From NCBI GenBank assembly GCA_019359015.1, contig JAHHID010000011.1, positions 1 through 64,000 on the forward strand: 64,000 nt of DNA, written 5' to 3'. Shown here in pieces: positions 8,734 through 19,009 of this stretch. Position numbers and translations under genes: made by a program. How positions within the stretch are numbered: position 1 is the stretch's first letter; every line of letters begins with the position of its first letter. The DNA comes from Spirirestis rafaelensis WJT71-NPBG6. GTDB taxonomy: Bacteria > Cyanobacteriota > Cyanobacteriia > Cyanobacteriales > Nostocaceae. The notes under the pieces were generated by a model. That model was given only the letters and a program-made list of their open reading frames with translations. It had not been told where the DNA came from and did not search any database.

Positions 8734-9342
8734 TTAAGCTTGTCGTGAGTAGTACTCAACCACGAGCAGTTCATTAACTTGTAGCGCCACCCATTCACGC
8801 TCAATAACGCCGTTAACCTTACCTTGCATCTTGTTTTTATCAAACTCTAGATGATTAGGAAGGTTAGCTAAACCGGGATATTGCAAGTTAGCTTCTACCA
8901 ACTTCTTGGATTGTTCGCGGTTTCTCACCGCAATTTCTTCTCCGGGACGGCACTGGTAGCTGGCAATATTCACGGGACGACCGTTAACAGTTACGTGACC
9001 GTGGTTCACCAACTGACGAGCCGCAGGAATGGTAGGAGCCATACCCATGCGAAAAACGGTGTTATCCAAGCGCATTTCTAGCAATTGCAGCAACACTTGT
9101 CCGGTTGAACCGGTAACACGTCTAGCTTTGCGTACATAACGTAGCAATTGCTTTTCGGTCAGACCGTAGTTGAAGCGAAGCTTTTGCTTTTCCTCTAGAC
9201 GGATGGCGTACTCAGAGCGCTTTTTGCGGTTCTGACCATGCTGACCTGGCGGATAAGCGCGTCTAGGGCTTTTACGACTTAATCCTGGTAGGTCGCCTAA
9301 GCGACGAGTAATTCTGAGGCGTGGTCCTCTATATCGGGACAT
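8734..9342 (-). CDS. rpsD: 30S ribosomal protein S4
   Basis: 202 residues, the usual length for cyanobacterial S4. The N-terminus [20 protein letters not shown] and the segment [16 protein letters not shown] are highly conserved in the family, and the S4 RNA-binding domain is at about 92-155 ([20 protein letters not shown], then [13 protein letters not shown]). The protein binds 16S rRNA early in 30S assembly. The gene is monocistronic here, outside the main ribosomal operons, as is common in cyanobacteria. It converges on moaA; the short gap between them contains a TAATCCCTAATTCC-type dispersed repeat. Confidence 0.98.
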   Translation of the reverse strand: MSRYRGPRLRITRRLGDLPGLSRKSPRRAYPPGQHGQNRKKRSEYAIRLEEKQKLRFNYGLTEKQLLRYVRKARRVTGSTGQVLLQLLEMRLDNTVFRMGMAPTIPAARQLVNHGHVTVNGRPVNIASYQCRPGEEIAVRNREQSKKLVEANLQYPGLANLPNHLEFDKNKMQGKVNGVIEREWVALQVNELLVVEYYSRQA

Positions 9343-9440
9343 GTGTTTCCTTAATCTAAATCCTGTTTAATTTTACTCAGACATTCCATTATAAATATGT
9401 GGAAAACATTATTTCCAGAAATTATAAATTTTTATATCAA

Positions 9441-9597
9441 ATTGGGTAATGGGGAAAGGGCAATGGGCAATGGGCAATGGGAATTAAACAAGTTCTTTGA
9501 AAGTAATGCGCGTTCTAATACGATTTTTTCCATGCCTTCTCCCTGTTACCCCATGCCCGATGCCCAATGCCCGATGCCCCATGCCCATTGCCCCAAT
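9441..9597. repeat. GGGCAAT-type heptamer repeats in inverted arms
   Basis: Positions 9441-9481 hold several GGGCAAT copies and 9546-9597 hold copies of the complementary type (GCCCAATGCCC, GCCCATTGCCCC). The two arms could pair to form a large stem with a loop of roughly 65 bases. This is the short tandemly repeated repetitive sequence style of Nostocales. Confidence 0.85.
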
Positions 9598-9634
9598 TTG
9601 AGATAGCATATGCTTGGGTGTTTGGAGAATGGCA

Positions 9635-10279
9635 ATGTTAGCGATCGCAAAAAAAATCAGCACTAGTCCGAATAAACACGGAAGTTATGCCTTTGGAATG
9701 CTAAAAAATAAAACAATTCGCTTGTTCGCCCCAGCTTTGGCTATGGCTGGATGGATGGCAATGCCTTTACCTGGTATGGCTGTCACTGCCTCTTACGCGA
9801 ATGATTACCGTGTTTGTGCTGGTCGCCTTTTAAGTGTGGGCGTAACTGCTAATGCAGCTTCCCTTGGTTGTGCAAACGCACTGCGTCCGAGAGAGTTGTC
9901 TCTATGCGTGGCGAGAATTCAGCGGCAAACGCAAATTGCAGCGACGGATGCACTCGCATCTTGTAACCAAGCAAGGCGTCCTGAAGATTTAGCCGCTTGT
10001 GTAGTAGGTATTAGTGCAAATGCCAAAGAGGCTGTTAACCCGGCTGCTTTAAATTACTGTAGTCGCAGTTTGTTGCCAGTGCGTTTCGCTCAGTGTGTTG
10101 TGGGTTTGCGTGCGGAAATTGACTCTGCTCCTATCCAAGCGATGGATAATTGTATTGATGCGAGTGACCGAGCAGTTAGCGGTTATTTACCTTCGTTTAT
10201 ACCGGCAACGCGATCGCAGCAAAATATCCAACCAGTTTTTGAGAGTAATCCAATTCCCAGTAATCCCCCCAGAAATTAA
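9635..10279 (+). CDS. Secreted Cys-repeat protein, cyanobacterial, unknown function
   Basis: About 214 residues from the ATG at 9635, which has GGAG seven bases upstream; a longer reading from a TTG at 9614 is possible but less convincing. A basic N-terminus and a hydrophobic segment (LFAPALAMAGWMAMPLPGMA) suggest a signal peptide. The mature part contains about three repeats of roughly 37 residues with the layout C-x(6-9)-RP-x-(D/E)L-x2-CV-x2-I/L, as in ALRPRELSLCVARI, RRPEDLAACVVGI and LLPVRFAQCVVGL. Evenly spaced cysteines suggest disulfides in an exported protein. The C-terminal 40 residues are Pro/Ser/Asn-rich. It ends 39 bases from the convergent hetR. No function is recognised. Confidence 0.75.
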   Translation: MLAIAKKISTSPNKHGSYAFGMLKNKTIRLFAPALAMAGWMAMPLPGMAVTASYANDYRVCAGRLLSVGVTANAASLGCANALRPRELSLCVARIQRQTQIAATDALASCNQARRPEDLAACVVGISANAKEAVNPAALNYCSRSLLPVRFAQCVVGLRAEIDSAPIQAMDNCIDASDRAVSGYLPSFIPATRSQQNIQPVFESNPIPSNPPRN

Positions 10280-10317
10280 AGCGATTAGCAATTCGTTGCG
10301 CTAATCGCCCTTGATTA

Positions 10318-11890
<1,573 letters not shown>

Positions 11891-14329
11891 CTATGATGCG
11901 CGTATTCTTTCTAAGCTAAATGCGGCTGCGCCAAAAGTAATTAGCAAGACTCCTAAAACCTGGGGAACTGATAAAGTTTCCTGAATAATTACAAGAGCGA
12001 AAATTACGGTTAAAACTGGGATACTGGCTCCGAATATCGCCGCACGGGTTGCACTAACTTTGCTAATTCCAACGTTATTCAACACATAAGATGCCAGCGT
12101 CATTACACCCAAGATAAAAGCGCTTAAGATAAGTTCTAATAACCTATTGGGATCAACTATCAAACTCGAGCTAGTTGGTAAAGGCAACATCAAACCGATG
12201 AAGCACAAACATAGCATGGTAGCGAAGTTAATTAAAGTAAATGTGACAGGATGCAATTTAGCAGCACAAATCCGTGTCAGAACCACGTAGATAGCGAAAC
12301 TGACTCCGGAAGCGATCGCACTCATACTTCCAAAAGAATTATTACCAATATCGGCGATGCCAGAACCGCTCAAGATGAACAATTCACCGATAAAAATCGA
12401 TGCGATCGCACCGATACGAAACAATGTAGGTTGATCGCGGAACAGAAACCAAGACAATAGCCCGCTAATCATCGGATAAATAAAGAAAAGTGCGATCGCC
12501 ATCCCCGTCGGCACTTGACCAATCGCCAGGTAAATCAGCAACTGAGACAAAAACAAAAAGCACCCACTCACAACTGACAATATCAGCACCTGTCGTGTGT
12601 TTGCTTTCGTAGGAGAAGGATTTCCACGTACTGAGTCAGCCAAGTTTTGCAAATCTTGCCACACTCGCTGATGCATCATTGGCGCTAAAAGTAACATTAG
12701 TGGTACAACCACCATCATCCTCAGCATCAAAATTAACAGAGAATTGCCCAACGTCGGCGATATCAACTGCTCAACTTGAAACGCCCCCAAAATTACGGAA
12801 TTTGGCTGAAAAAGTGCCTTAATAGCGACGTTGTAAAGCGAGGACAACACGGTTGACAATACAACCAGCAATAAACCCATTTGCATGGGCGATAAGGGTC
12901 CAGCGCCACAAGAGGGTCGTTGTCGCTGACGAGAACCAGATGATGTAGTTTCGCTCAGTTCCCTAGAAAGAACAGAAATTGGCTCTTTCGGGTCTTTTTT
13001 CACCTCTGGTGGCTTTACCTTGATTTCTGGCGGAGGGGACGAAGGTAATGTAGTGTCGCTTAGTTCCCTGGAAAGAACAGAAATTGGCTCTTTCGGGTCT
13101 TTCTTCACCTCTGGTGGCTTTGCCGAAGTGTTATTTTGTGCCGGCAAAGAGGACTGAGATAATGCAGTTCCGTTGGTCGATGTTTCTTTGGGAACAACAG
13201 AAGTTGGTTCGGGGGGTTTATTGACCTCTGGCGACTTTGCTGAAGTGTTATTTGGTGCCGGCAAAGAGGACTGAGATAATGTAGTTCCGTTGGTCGATGT
13301 TTCCTTAGGAATAACAGAAGTTGGCTCAACGGTGGGTTTGTTGACTTCTTTGGCTGGTAGAGAAGATACCGATAATGTAGTTCCGTTGGTCGATGTTTCT
13401 TTGGGAACAACAGAAGTTGGCTCAACGGTGGGTTTGTTGACTTCTTTGGCTGTTACAGAAGACACCGATAATGTAGTTCCGTTGGTCGATGTTTCTTTGG
13501 GAATAACAGAAGTTGGCTCAACGGTGGGTTTGTTGACTTCTTTGGCTGGTAGAGAAGATACCGATAATGTAGTTCCGTTGGTCGATGTTTCTTTGGGAAT
13601 AACAGAAGTTGGCTCAACGGTCGGTTTGTTGACTTCTTTGGCAGGAGAAGTGTTTTTGACATTCTCCTGTTTTTGTTCGTTCGATGGCAACTCAAGAGGC
13701 TTCGCGGTTGGAGTAACTGGTGTTGCGAGGATTTTTTTTTCTAATTCCTTGTTGAGGCGATTGGTTAATTCTGCCAACATCGCTTCCCCTTGCTGCTGTT
13801 GGCTTTGCATCCGAGACAACTGTTGAGAAATACTACTTTGATGGTTATTTAACTCTTGTTGCAGTAACTTCAAGGTGATAGTTAAGGTGTCATCTAGACT
13901 GCCAATGAGTTGCTCGGTATTTTTATTAATTTCTGTAACAATATTACTGTTAGCCTCATGTGACGCTAGCGCATTTCCTTGATTTAAATCGCGTTCGATT
14001 GCTTGATTAGCTAAAGCCGAAAGTGAAGATTGTAATTGAGAAGATATGTGATTTGCCAGAACTTGCGCCAACTGACGTACCAAAGCTTGTTGCTCAGTTA
14101 TTTGCTTGGTCTGTTGTAGCTGTTCTTTTTCGGTTTGTAGCCGTTTAATCTCATCAGCTAAATGTTTTTTGTCAGACTCCAGCCTATTTATATCTTCTTG
14201 TAAGGATTTGAGCAAATTCTGCTGAAGGCTTTGCAAATCCTCAACTACACCCCACAAGGCAGTTTCTGCTGCCCTAGATATTTCGCCTCTTGCACGCGGG
14301 TTTTCTGGTCGGTTCTCAAATCGCCCCAT
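11891..14329 (-). CDS. Coiled-coil / 32-residue-repeat / EamA (DMT) transporter fusion
   Basis: 812 residues in three parts. Residues about 30-200 are hydrophilic and coiled-coil-forming (SLQEDINRLESDKKHLADEI and similar, with long Gln/Leu heptads). Residues 229-356 are four near-perfect 32-residue repeats (KEVNKPTVEPTSVIPKETST core), then longer degenerate units and two copies of a KPPEVKKDPKEPISVLSREL unit up to about 460. Residues about 484-808 contain around ten hydrophobic segments with two EamA-like halves (for example FIYPMISGLLSWFLFRDQPT and GASIPVLTVIFALVIIQETL), as in drug/metabolite transporters. The transporter half should sit in the membrane with a very large N-terminal cytoplasmic extension. 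The substrate is unknown. Confidence 0.85.
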   Translation of the reverse strand: MGRFENRPENPRARGEISRAAETALWGVVEDLQSLQQNLLKSLQEDINRLESDKKHLADEIKRLQTEKEQLQQTKQITEQQALVRQLAQVLANHISSQLQSSLSALANQAIERDLNQGNALASHEANSNIVTEINKNTEQLIGSLDDTLTITLKLLQQELNNHQSSISQQLSRMQSQQQQGEAMLAELTNRLNKELEKKILATPVTPTAKPLELPSNEQKQENVKNTSPAKEVNKPTVEPTSVIPKETSTNGTTLSVSSLPAKEVNKPTVEPTSVIPKETSTNGTTLSVSSVTAKEVNKPTVEPTSVVPKETSTNGTTLSVSSLPAKEVNKPTVEPTSVIPKETSTNGTTLSQSSLPAPNNTSAKSPEVNKPPEPTSVVPKETSTNGTALSQSSLPAQNNTSAKPPEVKKDPKEPISVLSRELSDTTLPSSPPPEIKVKPPEVKKDPKEPISVLSRELSETTSSGSRQRQRPSCGAGPLSPMQMGLLLVVLSTVLSSLYNVAIKALFQPNSVILGAFQVEQLISPTLGNSLLILMLRMMVVVPLMLLLAPMMHQRVWQDLQNLADSVRGNPSPTKANTRQVLILSVVSGCFLFLSQLLIYLAIGQVPTGMAIALFFIYPMISGLLSWFLFRDQPTLFRIGAIASIFIGELFILSGSGIADIGNNSFGSMSAIASGVSFAIYVVLTRICAAKLHPVTFTLINFATMLCLCFIGLMLPLPTSSSLIVDPNRLLELILSAFILGVMTLASYVLNNVGISKVSATRAAIFGASIPVLTVIFALVIIQETLSVPQVLGVLLITFGAAAFSLERIRAS
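13262..13645 (-). repeat. Four 96-base coding repeats
   Basis: Four in-frame units of 96 bases encode residues 229-356 of the fusion transporter. They differ at only a few positions (Ile/Val in SVIPK or SVVPK, SLP or SVT), at the nucleotide as well as the protein level, which points to recent expansion or ongoing homogenisation. Confidence 0.92.
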
Positions 14330-15032
14330 TAGTCTCTAACCTCTGACCCCTTGACGATATAGCAGCTTCCTGTGGAATTGCTTGGCGTTCATATTATTTC
14401 CTGTATTTTGTCAGATAAACTAAAAATTTTAACAGGACTTACGCGTTTTAACTTAATTGCGTGATGCTGAACACAGCGTTATCAAACCGGATAATTTTCT
14501 CTTTTATTTTGATAAATGAGATTCCCTTTAATTCAGTATCACAGACAACTATTCTGTAAGTTCTATTGAAATCAGCTATCATCAAGTGATATTTTTATCC
14601 GGATAAAATATCATCAAAAATAGATATCTATTCTTTTAACGGCAATAGCAATTATCAATTACTTACGGATTTCTGCGTTTCCTAGTTTCACTCGATGCAA
14701 TTGTCGAACTTCTCAAACCTATCTGTAAATTTGTGTAGAATGTCAATTGCGTTACACCTTTCATCCCAAATGTGGATGAAAATATTCTTTGGTGGGAATA
14801 AAAGTATCCCCTTTGCCTGAAAATCATTTTACTGAATTAAAAGTTTTTCTGCAAAATCTCCCCTTTTGGATGTGGGAAAGTGGGGGAGGGGAGGAGTGGG
14901 GGGCAAGAAGACAGGAGACAGGAGACAAGGAGACAGGAGACAAGGAGACAGGAGACAGGAGACAGGAGAGAAGGAGTCAAGGAGAAATCTGCTTCCCCTG
15001 CTCCCCATCCCCACTCCTCCTCTCCCCCACTC
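14330..15032. other. AT-rich intergenic region with a GGAGACA repeat block
   Basis: About 700 bases upstream of the fusion transporter and downstream of the PiT gene. 14330-14860 is AT-rich with no gene recognised. 14908-14985 is an array of GGAGACA/AGGAGACA units, and 14994-15030 is C-rich (CCCCACTCC type). Small ORFs across the array are low-complexity artefacts. Confidence 0.7.
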
Positions 15033-16331
15033 CTACCAGAACTTAGCATTCAGGATTGTAAATATACCTGCGCTGAGGGCTGCACTGACGGGGACTGTAA
15101 TAAGCCATGCAGCGGCGATTCCTTGGAGAGTTTGGAATTGAATCGACTTAAGATTTTGTACTAGTCCGATGCCAACCACGCCGCCAACGAGTGCATGGGA
15201 GGTGGAAACGGGTAAACCCAGGCGGGAGGCAAGCAAAATGGTGGTGGCTGTGGCGAGTTCGGCGCAGAATCCGCTGCTAGGTTGTAGGGAAATGATGCTT
15301 TCGCCAATCGTAGCGATAACTTTTTTGCCCCAAATCGCTAAACCAGCGACAATACCAACACCGCCAAGTAGTAAAATCCAGATGGGGATCGTAATGCCAT
15401 TTATCGGAACTGCCCCAGTACTATTAATGTAAACGATCGCCGCCAAAGGTGCGATCGCATTCCCTACATCATTAGAACCATGAGCAAATGCCACAAAGCA
15501 AGCGCTCAAAAGTTGAAATTTAGCAAATAGGCGTTCGGTGGGATTGGGGAATGGGGAATGGGTAATAGGAAAAGATTCTTCCTTGTCCCCTTGTCCCCTT
15601 GTCCCCTTGTCCCCCTTATCTTCCAATTCTCTCCAGCTATATAAAGTCAGTGCAACTGCTGCTACAGCACCCGTCAAAATTGGGATGTCGTGAGCAGGTA
15701 TATTTAAACCAAATTGCTCAATCAAAAAATTTGTCACTCCTTGAGTGAGCGAGGGTAGGACAATTACTCCAAATATCCCCAGCAGCAATGCACTCAACCA
15801 AGGAATCCATTCTTTTAACTGCGCTTTCTGATTTGGTTGATCGAGAATCCAGCGCTTAACTTGACTATAAAATAAAGCAGCGATCGCACCACTTATCACG
15901 GGGGTAACAATCCAGCCAATGGTAATTAGCCCAATTGAAGACCAATCAATTGAGTTAATTCCTAAAGCGACCCAACTAAATCCAGCGATCGCACCAACAA
16001 CTGCATGAGAAGATGATACAGGTAAACCCCGTGAGGTGGCAATTTGTAACCACGCCCCAGACGTTATCAACACTGTTACCATCCCAGTTAAAAGCATTTG
16101 CGGTGCAGCGACAAACAAAGCGGGATTGGCGATTTTCGTTGCCAGTGTTTCTGATACCTCATGCCCAAACAATACAGCACCCGTAAACTCTAATACCCCA
16201 GCAATTATCAAAGCCTGTCTTAGGGTAATAGCCTTGGAACCTACAGAAGTCCCCATCGCGTTCGCAACATCATTTGCTCCCAAGTTGAAAGCAACGTATA
16301 AGGCTAGTAAGGCAACTAAAGTCGTAAGCAT
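15033..16331 (-). CDS. pit: PiT-family inorganic phosphate transporter
   Basis: 432 residues, multi-pass. The two family signatures are both present: GANDVANAMGTSVGS near residue 18 and AHGSNDVGNAIAPLAA near residue 285, one in each inverted half. About ten to eleven hydrophobic segments are visible. The protein imports phosphate, probably as a metal-phosphate/H+ symporter. The central cytoplasmic loop (about residues 236-270) reads EDKGDKGTRGQGDKEE followed by a Pro/Ser-rich stretch. At the DNA level this is a CCTTGTCC-type tandem repeat (15585-15615) plus a GGGGAATGGG block, so a repeat has been inserted in frame. No PhoU-like partner is adjacent. Confidence 0.93.
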   Translation of the reverse strand: MLTTLVALLALYVAFNLGANDVANAMGTSVGSKAITLRQALIIAGVLEFTGAVLFGHEVSETLATKIANPALFVAAPQMLLTGMVTVLITSGAWLQIATSRGLPVSSSHAVVGAIAGFSWVALGINSIDWSSIGLITIGWIVTPVISGAIAALFYSQVKRWILDQPNQKAQLKEWIPWLSALLLGIFGVIVLPSLTQGVTNFLIEQFGLNIPAHDIPILTGAVAAVALTLYSWRELEDKGDKGTRGQGDKEESFPITHSPFPNPTERLFAKFQLLSACFVAFAHGSNDVGNAIAPLAAIVYINSTGAVPINGITIPIWILLLGGVGIVAGLAIWGKKVIATIGESIISLQPSSGFCAELATATTILLASRLGLPVSTSHALVGGVVGIGLVQNLKSIQFQTLQGIAAAWLITVPVSAALSAGIFTILNAKFW

Positions 16332-16339
16332 TTCGGTGG

Positions 16340-16440
16340 GGGAGGGGGGAGAGCGGGGGATGGGGAGGCAGGGGAGGCAGGGGAGGCAGGGGAGGCAGAT
16401 TTCTCCTTGTCTCCTTGTCTCCTTGTCTCCTTGTCCCCAA
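16340..16440. repeat. GGGAGGCA and CTCCTTGT tandem arrays
   Basis: Just upstream of the PiT start, four GGGGAGGCA units (16360-16400) are followed by four CTCCTTGT units (16403-16435). They occupy the whole space between the PiT start and the end of the dehydrogenase gene. Confidence 0.9.
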
Positions 16441-16442
16441 AA

Positions 16443-17489
16443 CTAGGGATAAATCAAAATTTTGTAGGTTTCTGGGGTGGGTGCGATCGCCATTTCTACA
16501 GCTTGAGATAATTTTTCTAAGGGATAGCGATCGCTAATTAATGCTTCTACATCGATGCGTCGATTAAATACTATATCAGTTGCTAGACTTTGCAAGCGAT
16601 ATGATGAACTATAACTGCCCATCAAGTCAATTTCCCGACGGTAGAGGATGTTCGGGTTAATGGGAATTTCCATTTCATCGGGAAACTCGGCGAAAAAGAC
16701 GATTTTTCCACCTTTGCGGGTACAATCAAGAGCTTGAAAGAAAGCTTTATCACTGGGGACAGCCAGAAGGGTGACATCAACACCCATACCATCGGTTAGT
16801 GCTTGAATTTTCGCAGATAAATCGGCATCGCGGGCATCAAATGCGGCTTCGGCACCGACATTTAAAGCTTTTTCAATTCTAGAGGGCAGTAAGTCAGTGG
16901 CGATCGCTTTTGCCCCGAAATATTTCACCAACATGACAAACATTAACCCAATTGGTCCAGCACCAGTAACCAAAACCGTTTGACCGGGAATAATTTGGGC
17001 TTTTTTTACTGCCTTCAAACAGCAGTTAGTCGGCTCGACAAAACTTGCTTCTTCAAAACTTATATTATCAGGAATCGGAATTAGTCCGCCCGATCGCACA
17101 ATATGACCGGGAACTTTCACATACTCAGCAAAACCACCCCCACTAGCGTTAAACCCAGCGGTGGTAGAAATGTTTTTGTAGACATCGCACATTGAAAAAT
17201 TATCATTGAGGCAGTACGCACAACGCATACAAGGGATGTGGTGCATTACTGCTACCCGTTGTCCCACTTGCCAATTTTTCACCTCATTACCGACTGCGGC
17301 AATGGTTCCTGCCGTCTCATGTCCAAAGATGCGCGGTGGTTCATATAGCGGATAGCGAATCTTTTTGATATCCGACTGACACAACCCGACTACCCGCACT
17401 TGTACCAAAACTTCATCGGCTGAGAGTTCTGGGACTGGGATATCTTCGTAAGAGAGTTGATTAACGCCTCTAAATACCTGTGCTTTCAC
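16443..17489 (-). CDS. Zinc-dependent medium-chain alcohol dehydrogenase family protein
   Basis: 348 residues. The catalytic zinc ligands are Cys in GLCQSD (about residue 37) and the GHE motif (about 56-58). The structural-zinc loop is CMRCAYCLNDNFSMC (about 89-103). The Rossmann nucleotide-binding motif GAGPIGL is at about 167-173. The sequence resembles the sorbitol/threonine/galactitol dehydrogenase branch (MDR), with FGHETAG and EPTNCCLKAV. The substrate, presumably a sugar alcohol or secondary alcohol with NAD(P)+, cannot be told from sequence. The gene follows the PiT gene on the same strand, but repeats separate them, so co-transcription is unclear. Confidence 0.9.
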   Translation of the reverse strand: MKAQVFRGVNQLSYEDIPVPELSADEVLVQVRVVGLCQSDIKKIRYPLYEPPRIFGHETAGTIAAVGNEVKNWQVGQRVAVMHHIPCMRCAYCLNDNFSMCDVYKNISTTAGFNASGGGFAEYVKVPGHIVRSGGLIPIPDNISFEEASFVEPTNCCLKAVKKAQIIPGQTVLVTGAGPIGLMFVMLVKYFGAKAIATDLLPSRIEKALNVGAEAAFDARDADLSAKIQALTDGMGVDVTLLAVPSDKAFFQALDCTRKGGKIVFFAEFPDEMEIPINPNILYRREIDLMGSYSSSYRLQSLATDIVFNRRIDVEALISDRYPLEKLSQAVEMAIAPTPETYKILIYP

Positions 17490-17654
17490 GTTGATTTTTT
17501 ATTGCTCAACGATACTAGATTTAACACTTGCACGCGTTCTTTGAACCATAAGTTGCAATATTTATGTTTATTGAACCACTTTTCGGTCAAATATACAACG
17601 CCTTCAATTGATATATTTAGGACTGAACTTAATTTACACTTCTTCACTTGCTTC

Positions 17655-18134
17655 GTGAACAACATTCCCCAAACAGGACAACAAGCGCCTGATTTTACTG
17701 CACTAGACCAAGACGAGAATCAAGTTAGTCTCAGTGATTTATCTGATAAATGGGTTGTACTTTACTTCTACCCCAAAGATGATACACCTGGTTGTAGTGT
17801 TGAAGCGAAAGACTTTACTGAGTTTAACCAGGAATTCAACCAACTAAAAGCCAAAATATTAGGAGTAAGCACAGATTCTGCTAAGTCTCATTGTCGATTT
17901 ATTAACAAACATAACTTGTCAATTACCTTATTAAGCGATCCAGAACATCATTTAGCAGAAATGTATGGTGCTTGGCGATTGAAAAAATTTATGGGCAAAG
18001 AATATATGGGTGTGGTGCGGTCAACTTTTTTAATTTCACCTGATAAACTTATTGCCTATACTTGGTCAGTTGTGAAATCAAAAGGTCATGCTGAACAAGT
18101 GTTAACTAAATTGCGCGAATTGTCAGCACCGTGA
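17655..18134 (+). CDS. Peroxiredoxin of the BCP/PrxQ family
   Basis: About 159 residues from a GTG at 17655 (NNIPQTGQQAPDF). A longer reading from 17457 would overlap the divergent dehydrogenase start and adds a non-homologous leader, so the GTG is preferred. The peroxidatic cysteine is Cys47 in the motif DDTPGCSVEAKDF. In typical PrxQ a resolving Cys lies five residues further; here that position is Lys52, so this is a 1-Cys-like variant or uses another thiol (Cys77 region, SHCRF). Conserved YFYPKD and the C-terminal RSTFLISP are present. It would reduce H2O2 or alkyl peroxides with thioredoxin or glutathione help. Confidence 0.9.
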   Translation: MNNIPQTGQQAPDFTALDQDENQVSLSDLSDKWVVLYFYPKDDTPGCSVEAKDFTEFNQEFNQLKAKILGVSTDSAKSHCRFINKHNLSITLLSDPEHHLAEMYGAWRLKKFMGKEYMGVVRSTFLISPDKLIAYTWSVVKSKGHAEQVLTKLRELSAP

Positions 18135-18275
18135 AGTTAGATTGTAAGTAGCCCAAGCAAATTAAACATAAAACTATTGTCGGGTATCTTTGCGCCAGCT
18201 AACGCACCAAAACCCTTATTTTTGGTGCGTTACGGACATTAGTCAAGAGCGCAGCCTACAACTTATACAAGAAAT

Positions 18276-18620
18276 CTAATCTTCATCAAGTGCAGGAAAA
18301 GCTTCCTCAAACTGCCACAATCTATCTTTATTTTCCATGAACCAAATACGAGTTTCTGGAGTTAATTGGCTCCAAACAATTTCAACTGGTACATGGGGAG
18401 ATGCATATTGATACTGCTGACCAAGTAATTTAAGATTGTCTACGACATCCAAAGGAACACCGAAATGTTGCCAGTCAACTTCTATATGTCTACCAGAGAG
18501 TCCCGCTGTGGGATCGTAAATCAATTGTGCCGCTCTAACTAAGTCAGCAAAATGCTTAGGTTTAAGTTCGGCTATTTTCTGAATCTGGAGTAATTCATCA
18601 TTGTTTTGAGACATACTCAC
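18276..18620 (-). CDS. Conserved hypothetical protein
   Basis: 114 residues, MSMSQNNDELLQIQKIAELK at the start, acidic C-terminus (EEAFPALDED). Predicted mainly helical, soluble, no Cys and no membrane segment. Tryptophan-containing segments (EVDWQHFGVP, EIVWSQLTPETRIWF) look like a packed small domain. I do not recognise a characterised family. It is transcribed leftward, upstream of nothing obvious, and is separated from the peroxiredoxin by a convergent gap containing a small GGTGCGTTA inverted repeat. Confidence 0.6.
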   Translation of the reverse strand: MSMSQNNDELLQIQKIAELKPKHFADLVRAAQLIYDPTAGLSGRHIEVDWQHFGVPLDVVDNLKLLGQQYQYASPHVPVEIVWSQLTPETRIWFMENKDRLWQFEEAFPALDED

Positions 18621-18680
18621 TCTGCGTAATTGTGATTAGTCGTTGATAAAACTTACTGCCAGAGATTCTTACCTCAATAG

Positions 18681-18962
18681 TTAATAGTTTAGCCCAAAGT
18701 TATTAGGATAATTTGTAACTATAAAGCCAATCTTCAAACTCTGGTTGACTTGCCTTTGCATGTTCGGATAAAGAAAAGTGCGATCGCCTCCATCCTTCTT
18801 GAAACCGTTGGGAAAAAGAGACAAACCCGCACCAACTAATCGCAATTGCTGCGCTTTTTCGTAAACTTGAGCATTAATACCTTGTTTATGGAGTGCGATC
18901 GCCACTGCTAAACCCCTTACTCCAGCACCGATAATGGCAACTTTTAGCTTGTTTTCAGACAT
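18681..18962 (-). pseudogene. N-terminal remnant of an FAD-dependent monooxygenase
   Basis: From an ATG at 18960-18962 (MSENKLKVAIIGAGVRGLAV) the ORF has the dinucleotide-binding motif GAGVRG, the E of VYEKA and the GAGLSLFPNG motif typical of PHBH/zeaxanthin-epoxidase-like FAD monooxygenases. Homology stops near 18801, after about 54 residues. The remaining 40 residues (KKDGGDRTFLY onward) do not look like the family, and the remaining 300 or so residues of a normal enzyme are absent. It is a deletion remnant, probably non-functional. Confidence 0.75.
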
Positions 18963-19009
18963 GTGTAATATCGTCTTGGTATTACTTACAAGTGTAGAAA
19001 GTTTCAAAG

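Noticed and set aside
9397-9606. 69-residue ORF upstream of the Cys-repeat protein
   Set aside because: Most of it is translated GGGCAAT repeats; no family resemblance.
13290-13826. 178-residue plus-strand ORF with regular repeats, opposite the fusion transporter
   Set aside because: It is the antisense shadow of the 96-base repeats in the transporter; no start signal and composition follows the other strand.
14789-15164. Several overlapping ORFs on both strands around the GGAGACA array
   Set aside because: Low-complexity translations of a tandem repeat in all frames, with no conserved domain.
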